64,000 nucleotides of DNA. It comes from Kriegella aquimaris (GTDB lineage: Bacteria; Bacteroidota; Bacteroidia; Flavobacteriales; Flavobacteriaceae). Each line of letters begins with the position of its first letter. Positions within the stretch are counted from its first letter, which is position 1. Under the pieces are notes generated by a model. That model searched no databases and had not been told where the DNA came from. It saw only the letters and a list, made by a program, of their open reading frames with translations. The DNA is taken from contig NZ_FNGV01000001.1 in assembly GCF_900103215.1 (NCBI RefSeq), positions 620,001-684,000 on the forward strand. Reading direction: 5' to 3'. Below are positions 35,272 to 43,816 of the stretch, piece after piece. The translations under genes and the position numbers were made by a program.

Positions 35272-36324
35272 ATGAAGAAAGAATTCGTATTAATAACAAT
35301 AGTACTATTAGTTTTAATTGGTTGTAAACAGTCTGCTACCCCCTTAAAAAAGGTGGTGCCCCAAAAAGAAATGGAGCGCGTTTTCAATGAGATCCAAACT
35401 CCGTTTAAATATGGCGTTGTTGTGCGGCAACCTGACAGCACAAAGTTGGTAGACAGCCCCACAATCTATCGCGAAAATGGTATTTGGTATATGACTTACA
35501 TTATTTTTGATGGCCAAGGGTATGAAACCTGGTTATCGCAAAGTGATGATTTACTCCAATGGGAATCGAAAGGAAAAATACTATCGTTTACAAAGGATAC
35601 ATGGGATGCCAACCAAAAAGCGGGCTACCTATCACTTGTCAATATTGATTGGGGTGGCGATTATTCCGTAGAAAAATATGAAGACAATTACTGGATGACC
35701 TATTTGGGCGGCAACACGGCCGGATACGAATCGGGCATCTTAAAAATAGGTTTGGCCAATTCCAACACCATAACGGAAGCCAAAGAATGGAACACCACCA
35801 ATGCGCCGCTATTGTCTCCCGAAGATAAAGATGTACGTTGGTTCGAGAACAAAACGATTTATAAAAGTCTGGTTATTCATGATAGCCTTGAGCATACCGG
35901 GCACCCCTTTGTGATGTATTACAACGCTAAGGGAAATACGGGTGACTATGAAAGTATTGCAATGGCCGTATCCGACGACATGAAAACATGGCAACGATTC
36001 GGGGAAGACCCTGTTATTACCCGGAAAAAGGGCATTTGTGGCGATGCACAAATTACAAAAATCGATGATCTCTACGTCATGTTCTATTTTGGGGCCTTCT
36101 GGAAACCCGGTGCTTTTGAACGGTTCGCCTGCTCCTACGATTTAATTAACTGGACCGATTGGCAAGGGGAAGACCTGATCGCTTCTTCAGAGCCGTATGA
36201 TACAAAGTATGCCCATAAACCTTGGGTGATTAAATGGAAAGGTATTGTGTACCACTTTTACAACGCCGTGGGGGATCAAGGTAGGGTAATCGCCTTGGCA
36301 ACCTCAAAAGACTTGTCAAAATAA
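35272..36324 (+). CDS. Beta-propeller glycoside-hydrolase-like lipoprotein
   Basis: 350 residues with a lipoprotein signal ending in LIGC. The body reads as a five-bladed beta-propeller of the GH43/GH32/GH130-like group: VDSPTIYRENGIWYMTY, then TWLSQSDDLLQWE, MAVSDDMKTWQRFGEDP and a final KPWVIKWKGIVYHFYNAVG and IALATS. The repeated aromatic W/Y near each blade and DSP near residue 62 are typical, but I cannot pin a CAZy family or substrate. It lies divergently from the SusC/SusD operon and likely trims the oligosaccharides taken up by it. Short array repeats flank it on both sides. Confidence 0.8.
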   Translation: MKKEFVLITIVLLVLIGCKQSATPLKKVVPQKEMERVFNEIQTPFKYGVVVRQPDSTKLVDSPTIYRENGIWYMTYIIFDGQGYETWLSQSDDLLQWESKGKILSFTKDTWDANQKAGYLSLVNIDWGGDYSVEKYEDNYWMTYLGGNTAGYESGILKIGLANSNTITEAKEWNTTNAPLLSPEDKDVRWFENKTIYKSLVIHDSLEHTGHPFVMYYNAKGNTGDYESIAMAVSDDMKTWQRFGEDPVITRKKGICGDAQITKIDDLYVMFYFGAFWKPGAFERFACSYDLINWTDWQGEDLIASSEPYDTKYAHKPWVIKWKGIVYHFYNAVGDQGRVIALATSKDLSK

Positions 36325-36404
36325 GACGGCATAACGAATAGTTGACACTTCACCCCCACCTAGCTAGGGTTTGACAAGAACTGCGATGTAACCGATAATT
36401 CCAC

Positions 36405-36500
36405 TTACCAGAAATAGTTTTAAGGTTGCAAATTTTACGTATTTTTAAATGGCACAAATTGAGCTAACCTGATTTGCCCCCTTCCTTATGGCATACGATT
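36405..36500 (+). repeat. Array repeat, variant core (copy 2)
   Basis: It has the AT-rich core GCAAATTTTACGTATTTTTAA, cited here in parts, followed by TGAGCTAACCTGATTTG. The latter block is shared only with the copy at 37185. Confidence 0.55.
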
Positions 36501-36524
36501 AAACTAGGAATTCTTTAGAATAAA

Positions 36525-36848
36525 TCAAACTCCCAAACATGAACCAAAATCAGGACAAATGCGCGGCAAGATGATCCAAACATGAATAAAAAACAGGATT
36601 ATAAAAAGAATTCCTATTAGCAAGGCGTGTTTAATATAAATTTCCTCTCCATCAGGTTTAATTTTTGGCCACAATAATCCAAAACTTCCTATTACAAATA
36701 AAAAGAAAGGTAGCCCCGAGAAGAAAAGAAGAAACTGAAGAGTAAATTCATCTTTGAGAGGCCCGTAAATTGAAATCCCAATTATTAGCGACAGAACAAT
36801 TAAAATCCAATAAATTTTGTTGTGTGTACTTTTTTTAATTTTATCCAT
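36525..36848 (-). CDS. Small three-helix membrane protein in the regulon
   Basis: 107 residues with three hydrophobic helices (about 12-29, 37-60 and 73-93) and a short cysteine-containing tail, CPDFGSC. It has no recognised family. It is the only minus-strand gene between 35 and 57 kb. Its start lies 23 nt after a TACTTTTA box and a TGAT-N4-ATCA operator, so it appears to be an isolated member of the stress regulon. Confidence 0.7.
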   Translation of the reverse strand: MDKIKKSTHNKIYWILIVLSLIIGISIYGPLKDEFTLQFLLFFSGLPFFLFVIGSFGLLWPKIKPDGEEIYIKHALLIGILFIILFFIHVWIILPRICPDFGSCLGV

Positions 36849-36870
36849 AACGTCAAATTTTATAAGAATT

Positions 36871-36913
36871 TAAAAGTACACGCTTGAATAGTTAATACAA
36901 ATGATAAATATCA
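36871..36913 (-). promoter_or_regulatory. Operator and -7 box of the small membrane-protein gene
   Basis: TGATAAATATCA (36902-36913) is 23 nt from the minus-strand box TACTTTTA (36871-36878), the same box as at the WG-repeat gene. It is about 14.8 kb from the nearest other copy. Confidence 0.7.
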
Positions 36914-37184
36914 TTCTGATGCTATTATTGTTTTAGTCTTGATTATACACCCTAGCCAACATAAAAAAATGGACAGGTCAAATGTGGAATTAAAATGAAA
37001 TTTGAGCTCTGTAAAGACCTTTCTTAAAGGGTAATTATTCGGAACATAAATGCCTTTCCGCTAGAAAGTGCCATCGTCAAACTTATCACCGGAAGAATTT
37101 ACACCTAAGATCATCTATCTTGCTCATTGCTTAGCTGCTGTTCATCCTACAATCATTCTTATATAGAATAGGCTTTCAAATCAC

Positions 37185-37290
37185 TAACTTTACAGTACTT
37201 TTAAAAGGTATAATATGAGCTAACCTGATTTTTACCCTCCCTAATGCAGGGTATACGGCTATATTTTACAGCTATATAAATAAGTAGCCA
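37185..37290 (+). repeat. Array repeat, variant (copy 3)
   Basis: TACAGTACTTTTAAAAGGTA is followed by TGAGCTAACCTGATTTTTAC, then by the direct repeat GCTATATTTTACAGCTATAT, which ends like the repeats at 43.8 and 51.2 kb. Confidence 0.65.
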
Positions 37291-37329
37291 TTTATTTCGG
37301 AACGTACCGTGAAACAAAATTTAAGTACT

Positions 37330-37872
37330 ATGAAATATATACTTCTTCTAACAAGCGTTATGCTATTTAGTTCGGTGGCATCTCCGCTATTTGCACAACA
37401 GGATAGCTTTATCAAGGACTATTTGGAACGATTGGAAAGTTCCCGTAAGTACTCAATTCTTGTCGCAGAAACAATGCCAGAAGACAAATATGATTTTAGG
37501 GCATCACCAGAGTCAATGACCTTTGCCGAAAATTTAATGCATATAGGATATGCCATGGATTGGCATAGTCAGTCATTGCTAGGTGGACGAGAATCAAGGG
37601 ATTGGAAAACTGACACAATTTTTAAGGTTGCCAACAAATCTAAAGAAGAAATGACTGTAACAATTAATAAGACATTTGATGAAACCATAAAATTAATTAA
37701 GCAATTCGATACAACACAATTCGATGACGAGCTAGACTATTTCGGATTGAATCGGACAAAGCGACAAATTTTCTTATTACTTGCCGACCACATAACTCAT
37801 CATAGAGGACAAATGCTTGTATATATGAGACTAAACGGACTTGTTCCACCTAGATACGTTTTGTTTCAATGA
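37330..37872 (+). CDS. DinB-family four-helix protein, exported
   Basis: About 180 residues. The ATG at 37330 begins a signal peptide (MKYILLLTSVMLFSSVASPLFAQ); a GTG at 37309 is in frame but adds nothing typical. The DinB/YfiT fold is a four-helix bundle with a triad of metal-binding histidines, here H in ENLMHIGYAMDWH and HH in ADHITHHRGQ. DinB-like members are nickel- or zinc-dependent and many act as thiol transferases. This one should be periplasmic. It lies inside the repeat array. Confidence 0.85.
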   Translation: MKYILLLTSVMLFSSVASPLFAQQDSFIKDYLERLESSRKYSILVAETMPEDKYDFRASPESMTFAENLMHIGYAMDWHSQSLLGGRESRDWKTDTIFKVANKSKEEMTVTINKTFDETIKLIKQFDTTQFDDELDYFGLNRTKRQIFLLLADHITHHRGQMLVYMRLNGLVPPRYVLFQ

Positions 37873-38113
37873 TTCAAACAAACTGAATCGAACATAAGAC
37901 AGTAAACGTAATTTAGCGAAATGATTTGACCTCTGAAAAAACTATAAAATGGTACCAACGTTATTAAAAATCGGCTAACACAGAGATTCAAAGATGGTCA
38001 TCTTTTATTTTTAAAGACCGCCAAATTTTATCCCGATTATTCGGAAGGTATTTAAAATAAAATCAATAAGTTTTGCCATCCACGTACAAATTAACTCCAA
38101 TACTCATTCGAAT

Positions 38114-39064
38114 ATGAATTTAGCAGTTGCCCAATTTCAGCCAAAGGACGGAGACAAAGCCTACAATTTATCAATTATTCGAAAGCTAGCTGATAAAGCA
38201 AAATCCAACGGAGCGGACTTGATCAGTTTTCACGAAATGTCGATTACTGCCTACACCTTTACCAAAGATTTAAGCCTAGAAGCGCTAACAGTGTTGGCAG
38301 AAGAGGTGCCCAACGGACAAAGTACGCAAGAATTGATTGCGATTTCCAAAGCATTAAATCTTCCGATTTTGGCAGGTCTTGTGGAAAAATCGGATGGAAA
38401 AATATACAATACGTACATCTGTGTTACCGGAGACGGTGTGGTCGCAAAGTATCGAAAAATACATCCTTTTATTAGCACCTATATGTCCGCTGGCGACCAA
38501 TATTGCGTATTTGACCTGCTCGGTTGGAAATGCGGAATTCTAATTTGCTACGATAATAACGTAATCGAAAACGTTCGGGCCACAAGCCTTTTGGGAGCCG
38601 AATTGATTTTCGCACCCCACGTTACCGGCTGTACACCATCGGCAATGCCACATCGCGGTTATGTAGCTGACAACTATTGGCAGAATCGCGAAAATGATCC
38701 TGTTTCCTTACGTATGGAATTTGACGGACCAAAGGGAAGGCGCTGGTTAATGCGCTGGCTACCGGCAAGGGCATACGATAATGGTGTGTATTATGCATTT
38801 ACAAACCCTATCGGTTATGATGGTGAACATTTGAAAAATGGGAATTCGATGATCATCGATCCTTATGGCGAAGTACTATCGGAGATAAAATCATTTGAGA
38901 ACGACATTACAATTTCAAAGATAACAAAAGAGAAAATTCAGCTCTCAGGAGGTTTCAGGTACAAAAATGCACGAAGACCCGAACTCTATAAAGACATTAT
39001 TGGCGCAGACCATAAATCGGATACTACCCCCGTATGGATGAAGCAAGATGAGAACAAGCATTAA
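38114..39064 (+). CDS. Nitrilase-superfamily amidohydrolase
   Basis: 316 residues with the Glu-Lys-Cys triad: E41 in SFHEMSITAYTF, K115 in AKYRKIHPF and C145 in GILICYDNN. The position of the cysteine loop, ICYDNNVIENVRATSLLGAE, identifies the carbon-nitrogen hydrolase superfamily. It would hydrolyse an amide or carbamoyl bond in the cytoplasm. The YDNN after the Cys is a variant of the usual E-x-R. The gene stands alone in the array; no repeat is obvious in the 240 bp before it. Confidence 0.92.
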   Translation: MNLAVAQFQPKDGDKAYNLSIIRKLADKAKSNGADLISFHEMSITAYTFTKDLSLEALTVLAEEVPNGQSTQELIAISKALNLPILAGLVEKSDGKIYNTYICVTGDGVVAKYRKIHPFISTYMSAGDQYCVFDLLGWKCGILICYDNNVIENVRATSLLGAELIFAPHVTGCTPSAMPHRGYVADNYWQNRENDPVSLRMEFDGPKGRRWLMRWLPARAYDNGVYYAFTNPIGYDGEHLKNGNSMIIDPYGEVLSEIKSFENDITISKITKEKIQLSGGFRYKNARRPELYKDIIGADHKSDTTPVWMKQDENKH

Positions 39065-39126
39065 GAAAATGCCCATGTATGATCTGCTATCTTGAATATA
39101 CCCTCAAAATTTCCCTATAATAGCCC

Positions 39127-39235
39127 TACCTACAAAAAACCGGATTTTAGATAAAATTTTTTAATGTAGTTTTAAACCGTTCGGTTATAAGGGAAGCTTA
39201 CACCGATACGTTTCATATACAAGACCTTTAGGTGC
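39127..39235 (+). repeat. Array repeat, second 3'-end type (copy 4)
   Basis: CTACCTACAAAAAACCGG and the AT-rich core (AATGTAGTTTTAAACCG) lead to GTTCGGTTATAAGGGAAGCT and ACGTTTCATATACAAGACC. The GTTCGG block is shared with the copy at 50 kb; the ACGTTTCAT block with the copy at 40.9 kb. Confidence 0.7.
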
Positions 39236-39249
39236 AAATTAAAACAACT

Positions 39250-39765
39250 ATGAGTAAGCGAAAAATGATTAAAAGATTGAAGAGTTATTACCCAATGGAA
39301 AGATTTCATGCTTTTGTGACTTTCCCCGCAATTTTAGTTTATCTCATTCTTGAAAATTCATTTACGGATATATTTTTTCTGTTATACGGAGTTTTAATCT
39401 GTATCATAATATTAATTCAAGGGCAGCATTATTGGAAATTGAAGTTATACAGATTGATGAACAAGCCCTTCAATCAAGAGAAAAATTTAAATATTTTCAA
39501 GAATTCCAAAAAGATCAACTTGATATTAATTGGTCTTATCCCAATAATATTTGGATTCCAATTTTATCTAAATGAGTGGCAATTTATTCCAGAAAACTTA
39601 ATTTTGTGGGGAGTCTTAGCCAATCTTTTCGCTGTTCTTGAACATATAAATTATTATAATCGCCAGCTAATGATCGACAATTCATCTGACTTAGAATATT
39701 TGAAGCGGAATAAAAGATTGAAAGTGGCAAGTTTAGCCAAAGATTTAAAAGAAAATGAATTATAA
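39250..39765 (+). CDS. Integral membrane protein, unknown function
   Basis: About 171 residues with four hydrophobic segments (near 21-38, 39-55, 90-110 and 115-135 from the ATG), a basic N-terminus (MSKRKMIKRLKSYYP) and a lysine-rich tail. A GTG 18 bases upstream is in frame, but the ATG is preferred. I recognise no family. Confidence 0.6.
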   Translation: MSKRKMIKRLKSYYPMERFHAFVTFPAILVYLILENSFTDIFFLLYGVLICIIILIQGQHYWKLKLYRLMNKPFNQEKNLNIFKNSKKINLILIGLIPIIFGFQFYLNEWQFIPENLILWGVLANLFAVLEHINYYNRQLMIDNSSDLEYLKRNKRLKVASLAKDLKENEL

Positions 39766-39852
39766 CACCTGCTCCTGACATTGAATAAATATTCTTAAAA
39801 CGACCGTTTATATCAACTTTAGCCATTTATGAAAGATTTAATCAATTATAAA

Positions 39853-40674
39853 ATGAATACTAAATTACCCCTTTTTATTTTAATTGTCCTAGCTATATTT
39901 TCCTGCAAGAATAAAATAGAAAACAAGGCCACTGATTCTACTGTAAATGAAGATGAACACGAAATAGTTCATCAAAAAGAGCATAAGCACTGGACGTACG
40001 AAGGCGAGACGGGGCCAGAACATTGGATAGAAATTGAAAAAGAATCTGACTGCGACGGAAAACGGCAATCACCTATCAACATTATCGATGTAAATGCGAT
40101 AGACGAAGCTTCGTTAAAACCGATAGATATTCACTATTCGGCCAATGTTAAAATTCATGAAATAACCAATAATGGTCACTCAATTCAGTATAATTTTGAA
40201 AAAGGTGATTTTATTATCTTGAATGACAATGAATACAGATTAAAACAAATTCACTTTCATGAACCGTCGGAACATACTATAAATGGAATTCGATATCCAT
40301 TGGAGATGCATTTAGTTCATGTTAGTAAGGATAATAAAATCGTAGTTTTGGCAATCATGGCGCAAGAAGGGGAAAGTAGCGAACCCTTTACTTTTTTAGA
40401 AAAATTCCTTCCTATTAACACCGGAACGACAAAATTGATCGATACTGATTTTGATCTTAATCAAAATTTACCTAAAGATATGGGGTATTACACTTATAGT
40501 GGTTCATTGACGACACCTCCTTGCACCCAGAATGTAACATGGTTTGTCTTTAAAACACCCATTACCATTTCACTGGACCAAGTAAAACAATTACAAAAAT
40601 TAATGCCACTAAACAATTATAGAGATGAACAACCCATTAATGGAAGAACTATAAAACAATATACCAGTCGTTAA
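39853..40674 (+). CDS. Alpha-carbonic anhydrase lipoprotein
   Basis: About 273 residues from the ATG at 39853, which opens a lipoprotein signal ending in IFSC. A further ATG at 39829 is in frame but precedes the signal. Alpha-CA features are HWTYEGETGPEHW, QSPINI, the zinc ligands in IHFHEPSEH and EMHLVHV, and the C-terminal GSLTTPPCTQNVTWFV. It should convert CO2 to bicarbonate in the periplasm. It is a full-length, apparently active enzyme carried in the array. Confidence 0.94.
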   Translation: MNTKLPLFILIVLAIFSCKNKIENKATDSTVNEDEHEIVHQKEHKHWTYEGETGPEHWIEIEKESDCDGKRQSPINIIDVNAIDEASLKPIDIHYSANVKIHEITNNGHSIQYNFEKGDFIILNDNEYRLKQIHFHEPSEHTINGIRYPLEMHLVHVSKDNKIVVLAIMAQEGESSEPFTFLEKFLPINTGTTKLIDTDFDLNQNLPKDMGYYTYSGSLTTPPCTQNVTWFVFKTPITISLDQVKQLQKLMPLNNYRDEQPINGRTIKQYTSR

Positions 40675-40724
40675 CATTAAGAAACGTAGGCCAAAGAATT
40701 TTATCGAACTTTGCTAATACAAGC

Positions 40725-40902
40725 CTTATGAGAGGTTTTTGCTTATTTAGGCAGTCCCACAATTTTTTTTCCCAAAACTTAAGGAGGCTTTTAAAATTGA
40801 TATGATAAAAAAGGTAATCGCGAAACGTCGTTATGGCTCTGCGTTGATTCGATCAGTTAGCGTCAATTTACAGGCTACGTTTCATGCACAAGACCTTTGG
40901 TA
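40725..40902 (+). repeat. Array repeat, diverged (copy 5)
   Basis: It begins with GAGAGGTTTTTGC, a decayed terminator, and ends GGCTACGTTTCATGCACAAG plus ACCTTTGG, which matches the 3' end of the copy at 39.2 kb. The middle is not alignable. Confidence 0.5.
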
Positions 40903-40916
40903 ATAATAAAAAATAA

Positions 40917-41744
40917 ATGAAAACAAACCTATTAGCATTACAACTATTAATAACATTTTCTTCTTGTAAAACAGAGAAAAAAGCGGAAAGTGAGACTGAA
41001 ATTATTGTTATTGGAACTCAACATAAACCTGTACCTAATTTCAATTCAGACATACTTTTTGATATATTAGAAGAGGTAAAACCAGACCTGATATTACTCG
41101 AGTTGGATTCCATTAAATTCACCCCTGATTTCAAATTGAAAGAAGTAAAAGAAAATGAACTTTTAGCTTCTGAAAAATATCGCTTGAAATACCCAACGAC
41201 TAAATTAAGACCCTTTGAATTTGAAGGTAGAAATCAATATAGAATTGACAAAGGAATGCGACCCACTGATGGATTAACACTAAAATTAATTGATAGTTTA
41301 TATAAAGCTGATTTATTAACAGCATCAGAAGCTGAAATTTTCAAAGCCTACCAAGATGCGCTAGAACCTTTAAAAGTACTCGCTTCAAATAGTCCTAAAG
41401 GTTGGAATAATTCTAAAGGGGATAGCTTATGTGAGCATCGTCAATTTTACCAATATCAAATGATTCCAAAAATCACGAATGCACGAGAAGAATTTGCCAA
41501 CAGGTTCGTAACAAAACCAAATGGTGAAAAAATAAGTTTTAGGAATGGTTACCAACTTTGGGCGAATTTCTGGGATTTAAGAAACCGAACAATGGCCAAA
41601 AACATAATGACGATTTCGGAAAAAAATAAGGGTAAGAGAATAGTTGTATTGTGTGGGTTTATGCATAGATACTATATTTTAAGCGAATTGAAAAGACGTA
41701 TCAAAGACAAAAATATTGTTCTAAAAGAGTATTACGAAAATTAA
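40917..41744 (+). CDS. TraB/TIKI-superfamily lipoprotein
   Basis: 275 residues. The lipoprotein signal ends in FSSC (residue 17). The mature part starts with VIGTQHKP and ILEEVKPDLILLELDS, a TIKI/TraB-type opening with the GTxH and the E of the metal-dependent hydrolase fold. It ends with RNRTMAKNIMTISEKNKGKR and VVLCGFMHRYYILSELK, the RN..MA...I and GxxH motifs. It may be a membrane-bound metalloprotease-like protein; the activity in bacteria is unproven. A second TraB-like gene is 0.9 kb away in the same array. Confidence 0.75.
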   Translation: MKTNLLALQLLITFSSCKTEKKAESETEIIVIGTQHKPVPNFNSDILFDILEEVKPDLILLELDSIKFTPDFKLKEVKENELLASEKYRLKYPTTKLRPFEFEGRNQYRIDKGMRPTDGLTLKLIDSLYKADLLTASEAEIFKAYQDALEPLKVLASNSPKGWNNSKGDSLCEHRQFYQYQMIPKITNAREEFANRFVTKPNGEKISFRNGYQLWANFWDLRNRTMAKNIMTISEKNKGKRIVVLCGFMHRYYILSELKRRIKDKNIVLKEYYEN

Positions 41745-41770
41745 AAATCGGCACAAGTCGACTTACCAAC

Positions 41771-41837
41771 CCCCTAGCGTCGAGGCTCGCTAATTTTCAG
41801 CTTGGCACGCTCTTATAATGTTAAGTGATTAACATTA
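41771..41837 (+). repeat. Type B repeat with perfect 9-bp hairpin (copy 1)
   Basis: GCGTCGAGGCTCGCTAATTT aligns with the sequence at 42.47 kb. It ends in TAATGTTAA-GTGA-TTAACATTA (41816-41837), a perfect inverted repeat. Confidence 0.65.
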
Positions 41838-41899
41838 CAACTACGCATAGCCCTGACCATTTTGGTGTACTTATCAAACCAAGGAAATTGTAAATAAAG

Positions 41900-42424
41900 A
41901 TGAAAATTACCGAACATTTAAAAAGGCAAACGGAAGATGCCTACGAATGGACAAACAGGCTGATCGAAAGTATTCCAACGGAAAAATGGGACGAAATTCC
42001 CGAGAATATAGAAACCAATGTAACGTGGCAAATTGGTCATTTGATAATGTCGTTTTACTATCATTCGATTATGGTAATAAAAGGGCATCAAATAGACGTG
42101 ATAAAGAAAATACCGCTCCAGGAATATAACAAGTTATTTACAAATGCAAAGCCCATAAATTCTGTTGGAAAAACCAATCCGACTGATTTAGTTTCACAAT
42201 TAAAAATAGTTCAGAAAAAGTCTTTGGAGATTATCGAATCGTTATCGGTATACGATTTGGAGAACCCATTGGAACCAACAGAAATGCCTCATCCGACTGC
42301 TAAAAACAAATACGAGGCATTAGATTGGAACATCAAACATGCCATGTGGCATTGCGGACAATTAGGAATTTTAAAGAGAATTGTTGATGAAAGATATGAT
42401 TTCGGACTAAAAACGAACGAATAA
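41900..42424 (+). CDS. DinB-superfamily protein
   Basis: 174 residues with no signal peptide, a cytosolic four-helix DinB/DUF1572-like protein. Putative metal ligands are H47 in WQIGHLIMSFYYH and HAMWHCGQLG near residue 150. The family includes bacillithiol and mycothiol S-transferases. It is the second DinB-like gene of the array, but it is not close to the exported one at 37330. Diverged type B repeats lie on both sides. Confidence 0.85.
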   Translation: MKITEHLKRQTEDAYEWTNRLIESIPTEKWDEIPENIETNVTWQIGHLIMSFYYHSIMVIKGHQIDVIKKIPLQEYNKLFTNAKPINSVGKTNPTDLVSQLKIVQKKSLEIIESLSVYDLENPLEPTEMPHPTAKNKYEALDWNIKHAMWHCGQLGILKRIVDERYDFGLKTNE

Positions 42425-42460
42425 AAAGGGCCGTGCGACAATGGCCTGGCCTACTTTCGA

Positions 42461-42540
42461 ACCCTGAAGCGTCGGGGCTCGCGCATATTTAGCCTAGTGT
42501 GTACCTACAACGTTAAGTGCTGGCCCAAGCAACTACACAT
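42461..42540 (+). repeat. Type B repeat (copy 2)
   Basis: GCGTCGGGGCTCGCGCATAT aligns with copy 1 at 41.77 kb. It ends in CAACGTTAAGTGCTGG (42508-42523), an AAC-GTTA end like those of the other elements. Confidence 0.65.
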
Positions 42541-42599
42541 TGCCAAGACCGTTGTGTCGCCTATTGATCCGTCATGAAATACGTACACAAGAAACAATA

Positions 42600-43481
42600 A
42601 TGAGACTAAGGGAAATTACAACGCTACTACTTTTATTATGTACTTCAAGTTTAGTATTGGGGCAAAATAATCGTGATATGCTTTCAAGCAAAACAGTCCT
42701 CTATAAGATTACAGCCACAAATTCAACAAAAACATCCTATTTATTTGGGACGCATCACGCTTTTGGAAAATTGTTTTTTGATTCTTTAACAGCAGCCAAT
42801 CAAGCTTTATCCGGTTCGGAAATTGTTATAAAAGAGAATTTAAATATTCCGGGGCATACCGCCGAAGATATAATTAACAACCGAAAAAAAGTAGTGAAAT
42901 GGCGCACGTATTTGAACCGAAATGATTTGACGTTTATAAAAAACTTGTTTGCCAAAAGCCCAACAGATTATAGCAAAATGAGACCATCAGAAATGTACGC
43001 TTTTTTAAATAGGCGTTTCAAACAGCAAGTCTGTTTAAACAAAGGTTCGAATGACACTTCTCTTTCTTTAGATGATTATATCGGTTCGATGGCGAATGAA
43101 AAGCATATAGCACTGTACGGACTAGAAACGACCGAAGAACAAATAGCACTGATCAACAAAGACGTTGACGGAATGCCCAAAAGAACCCACAAAAGGAGGC
43201 TCTCCAATATTATAGCTAAAATTAGAACTGAAAACAGAAACGACTGTGGGGAAACCGACTGGTATGCCCAAATGGAAATTGACTACCAACTATATAGCCC
43301 CTGTAGCAACGCACTTGTCTTAACTGACAGAAATAATACCTGGATCAAAAAAATTAGGAAGTTGCTAGATACAAAGAATTGTTTTATTGCCGTCGGATTA
43401 AGTCATTTAATGTACGACTGTGGCCTGATCAACCAGTTACAAAGGCTCGGTTATACCCTTACACCAATAAACTTAAGATAA
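42600..43481 (+). CDS. TraB/GumN-family protein, exported
   Basis: About 293 residues from the ATG at 42600, which starts a signal peptide (MRLREITTLLLLLCTSSLVLG). The upstream in-frame ATG at 42540 lies inside the repeat. TraB/GumN features are KTSYLFGTHHAFGKLFFDSL near the N-terminus and FIAVGLSHLMYDCGLINQL near the C-terminus, holding the GTHH and GLSH histidines. Its role is probably a metal-dependent hydrolase in the periplasm, as for the lipoprotein at 40917. Confidence 0.85.
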   Translation: MRLREITTLLLLLCTSSLVLGQNNRDMLSSKTVLYKITATNSTKTSYLFGTHHAFGKLFFDSLTAANQALSGSEIVIKENLNIPGHTAEDIINNRKKVVKWRTYLNRNDLTFIKNLFAKSPTDYSKMRPSEMYAFLNRRFKQQVCLNKGSNDTSLSLDDYIGSMANEKHIALYGLETTEEQIALINKDVDGMPKRTHKRRLSNIIAKIRTENRNDCGETDWYAQMEIDYQLYSPCSNALVLTDRNNTWIKKIRKLLDTKNCFIAVGLSHLMYDCGLINQLQRLGYTLTPINLR

Positions 43482-43494
43482 AGAAACTACCACC

Positions 43495-43806
43495 ACCTAC
43501 GGCAACCGTTGCACAAGCTGTTCATTCAGAAAAAAAAGCTACAACTACCTCTCTTTAACAGGCTTTTTGAGTGTCAAGTCAGCAATGGAAAACCAAGATG
43601 GGTACCTTGGAAAAATGCCCATATATACAACCCGCTGGGGTACGCCCTAAAAATCGCCCTCCGATTGCCGCGCCTACAAATCTTAGGTTTTTAGATTACC
43701 GATTTTAATGTATTTTTAAACAGTAGAATATTAGACTTCCCCTATTTTAACCCCGCATCAAAATAGCTAAAGCTATATTTCATAGCTATATAACGCGTTA
43801 GGCATA
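43495..43806 (+). repeat. Full-length array repeat (copy 6)
   Basis: The element runs from AACCGTTGCACAAGC (43504-43518), past a decayed terminator (CTCTTTAACAGGCTTTTTG) and the core GATTACCGATTTTAATGTAT, to ATAGCTAAAGCTAT and AACGCGTTAGGC (43792-43803). Frames read through it are not genes. Confidence 0.8.
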
Positions 43807-43816
43807 AAGAAGAAAA

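Noticed and set aside
40839-40853. TTGATTCGATCAG in the 40.8 kb repeat
   Set aside because: Spacing is three, not four, and there is no -7 box in register.
43509-43694. 61-codon open frame
   Set aside because: Lies wholly in a full-length array repeat and is not open in the other copies.
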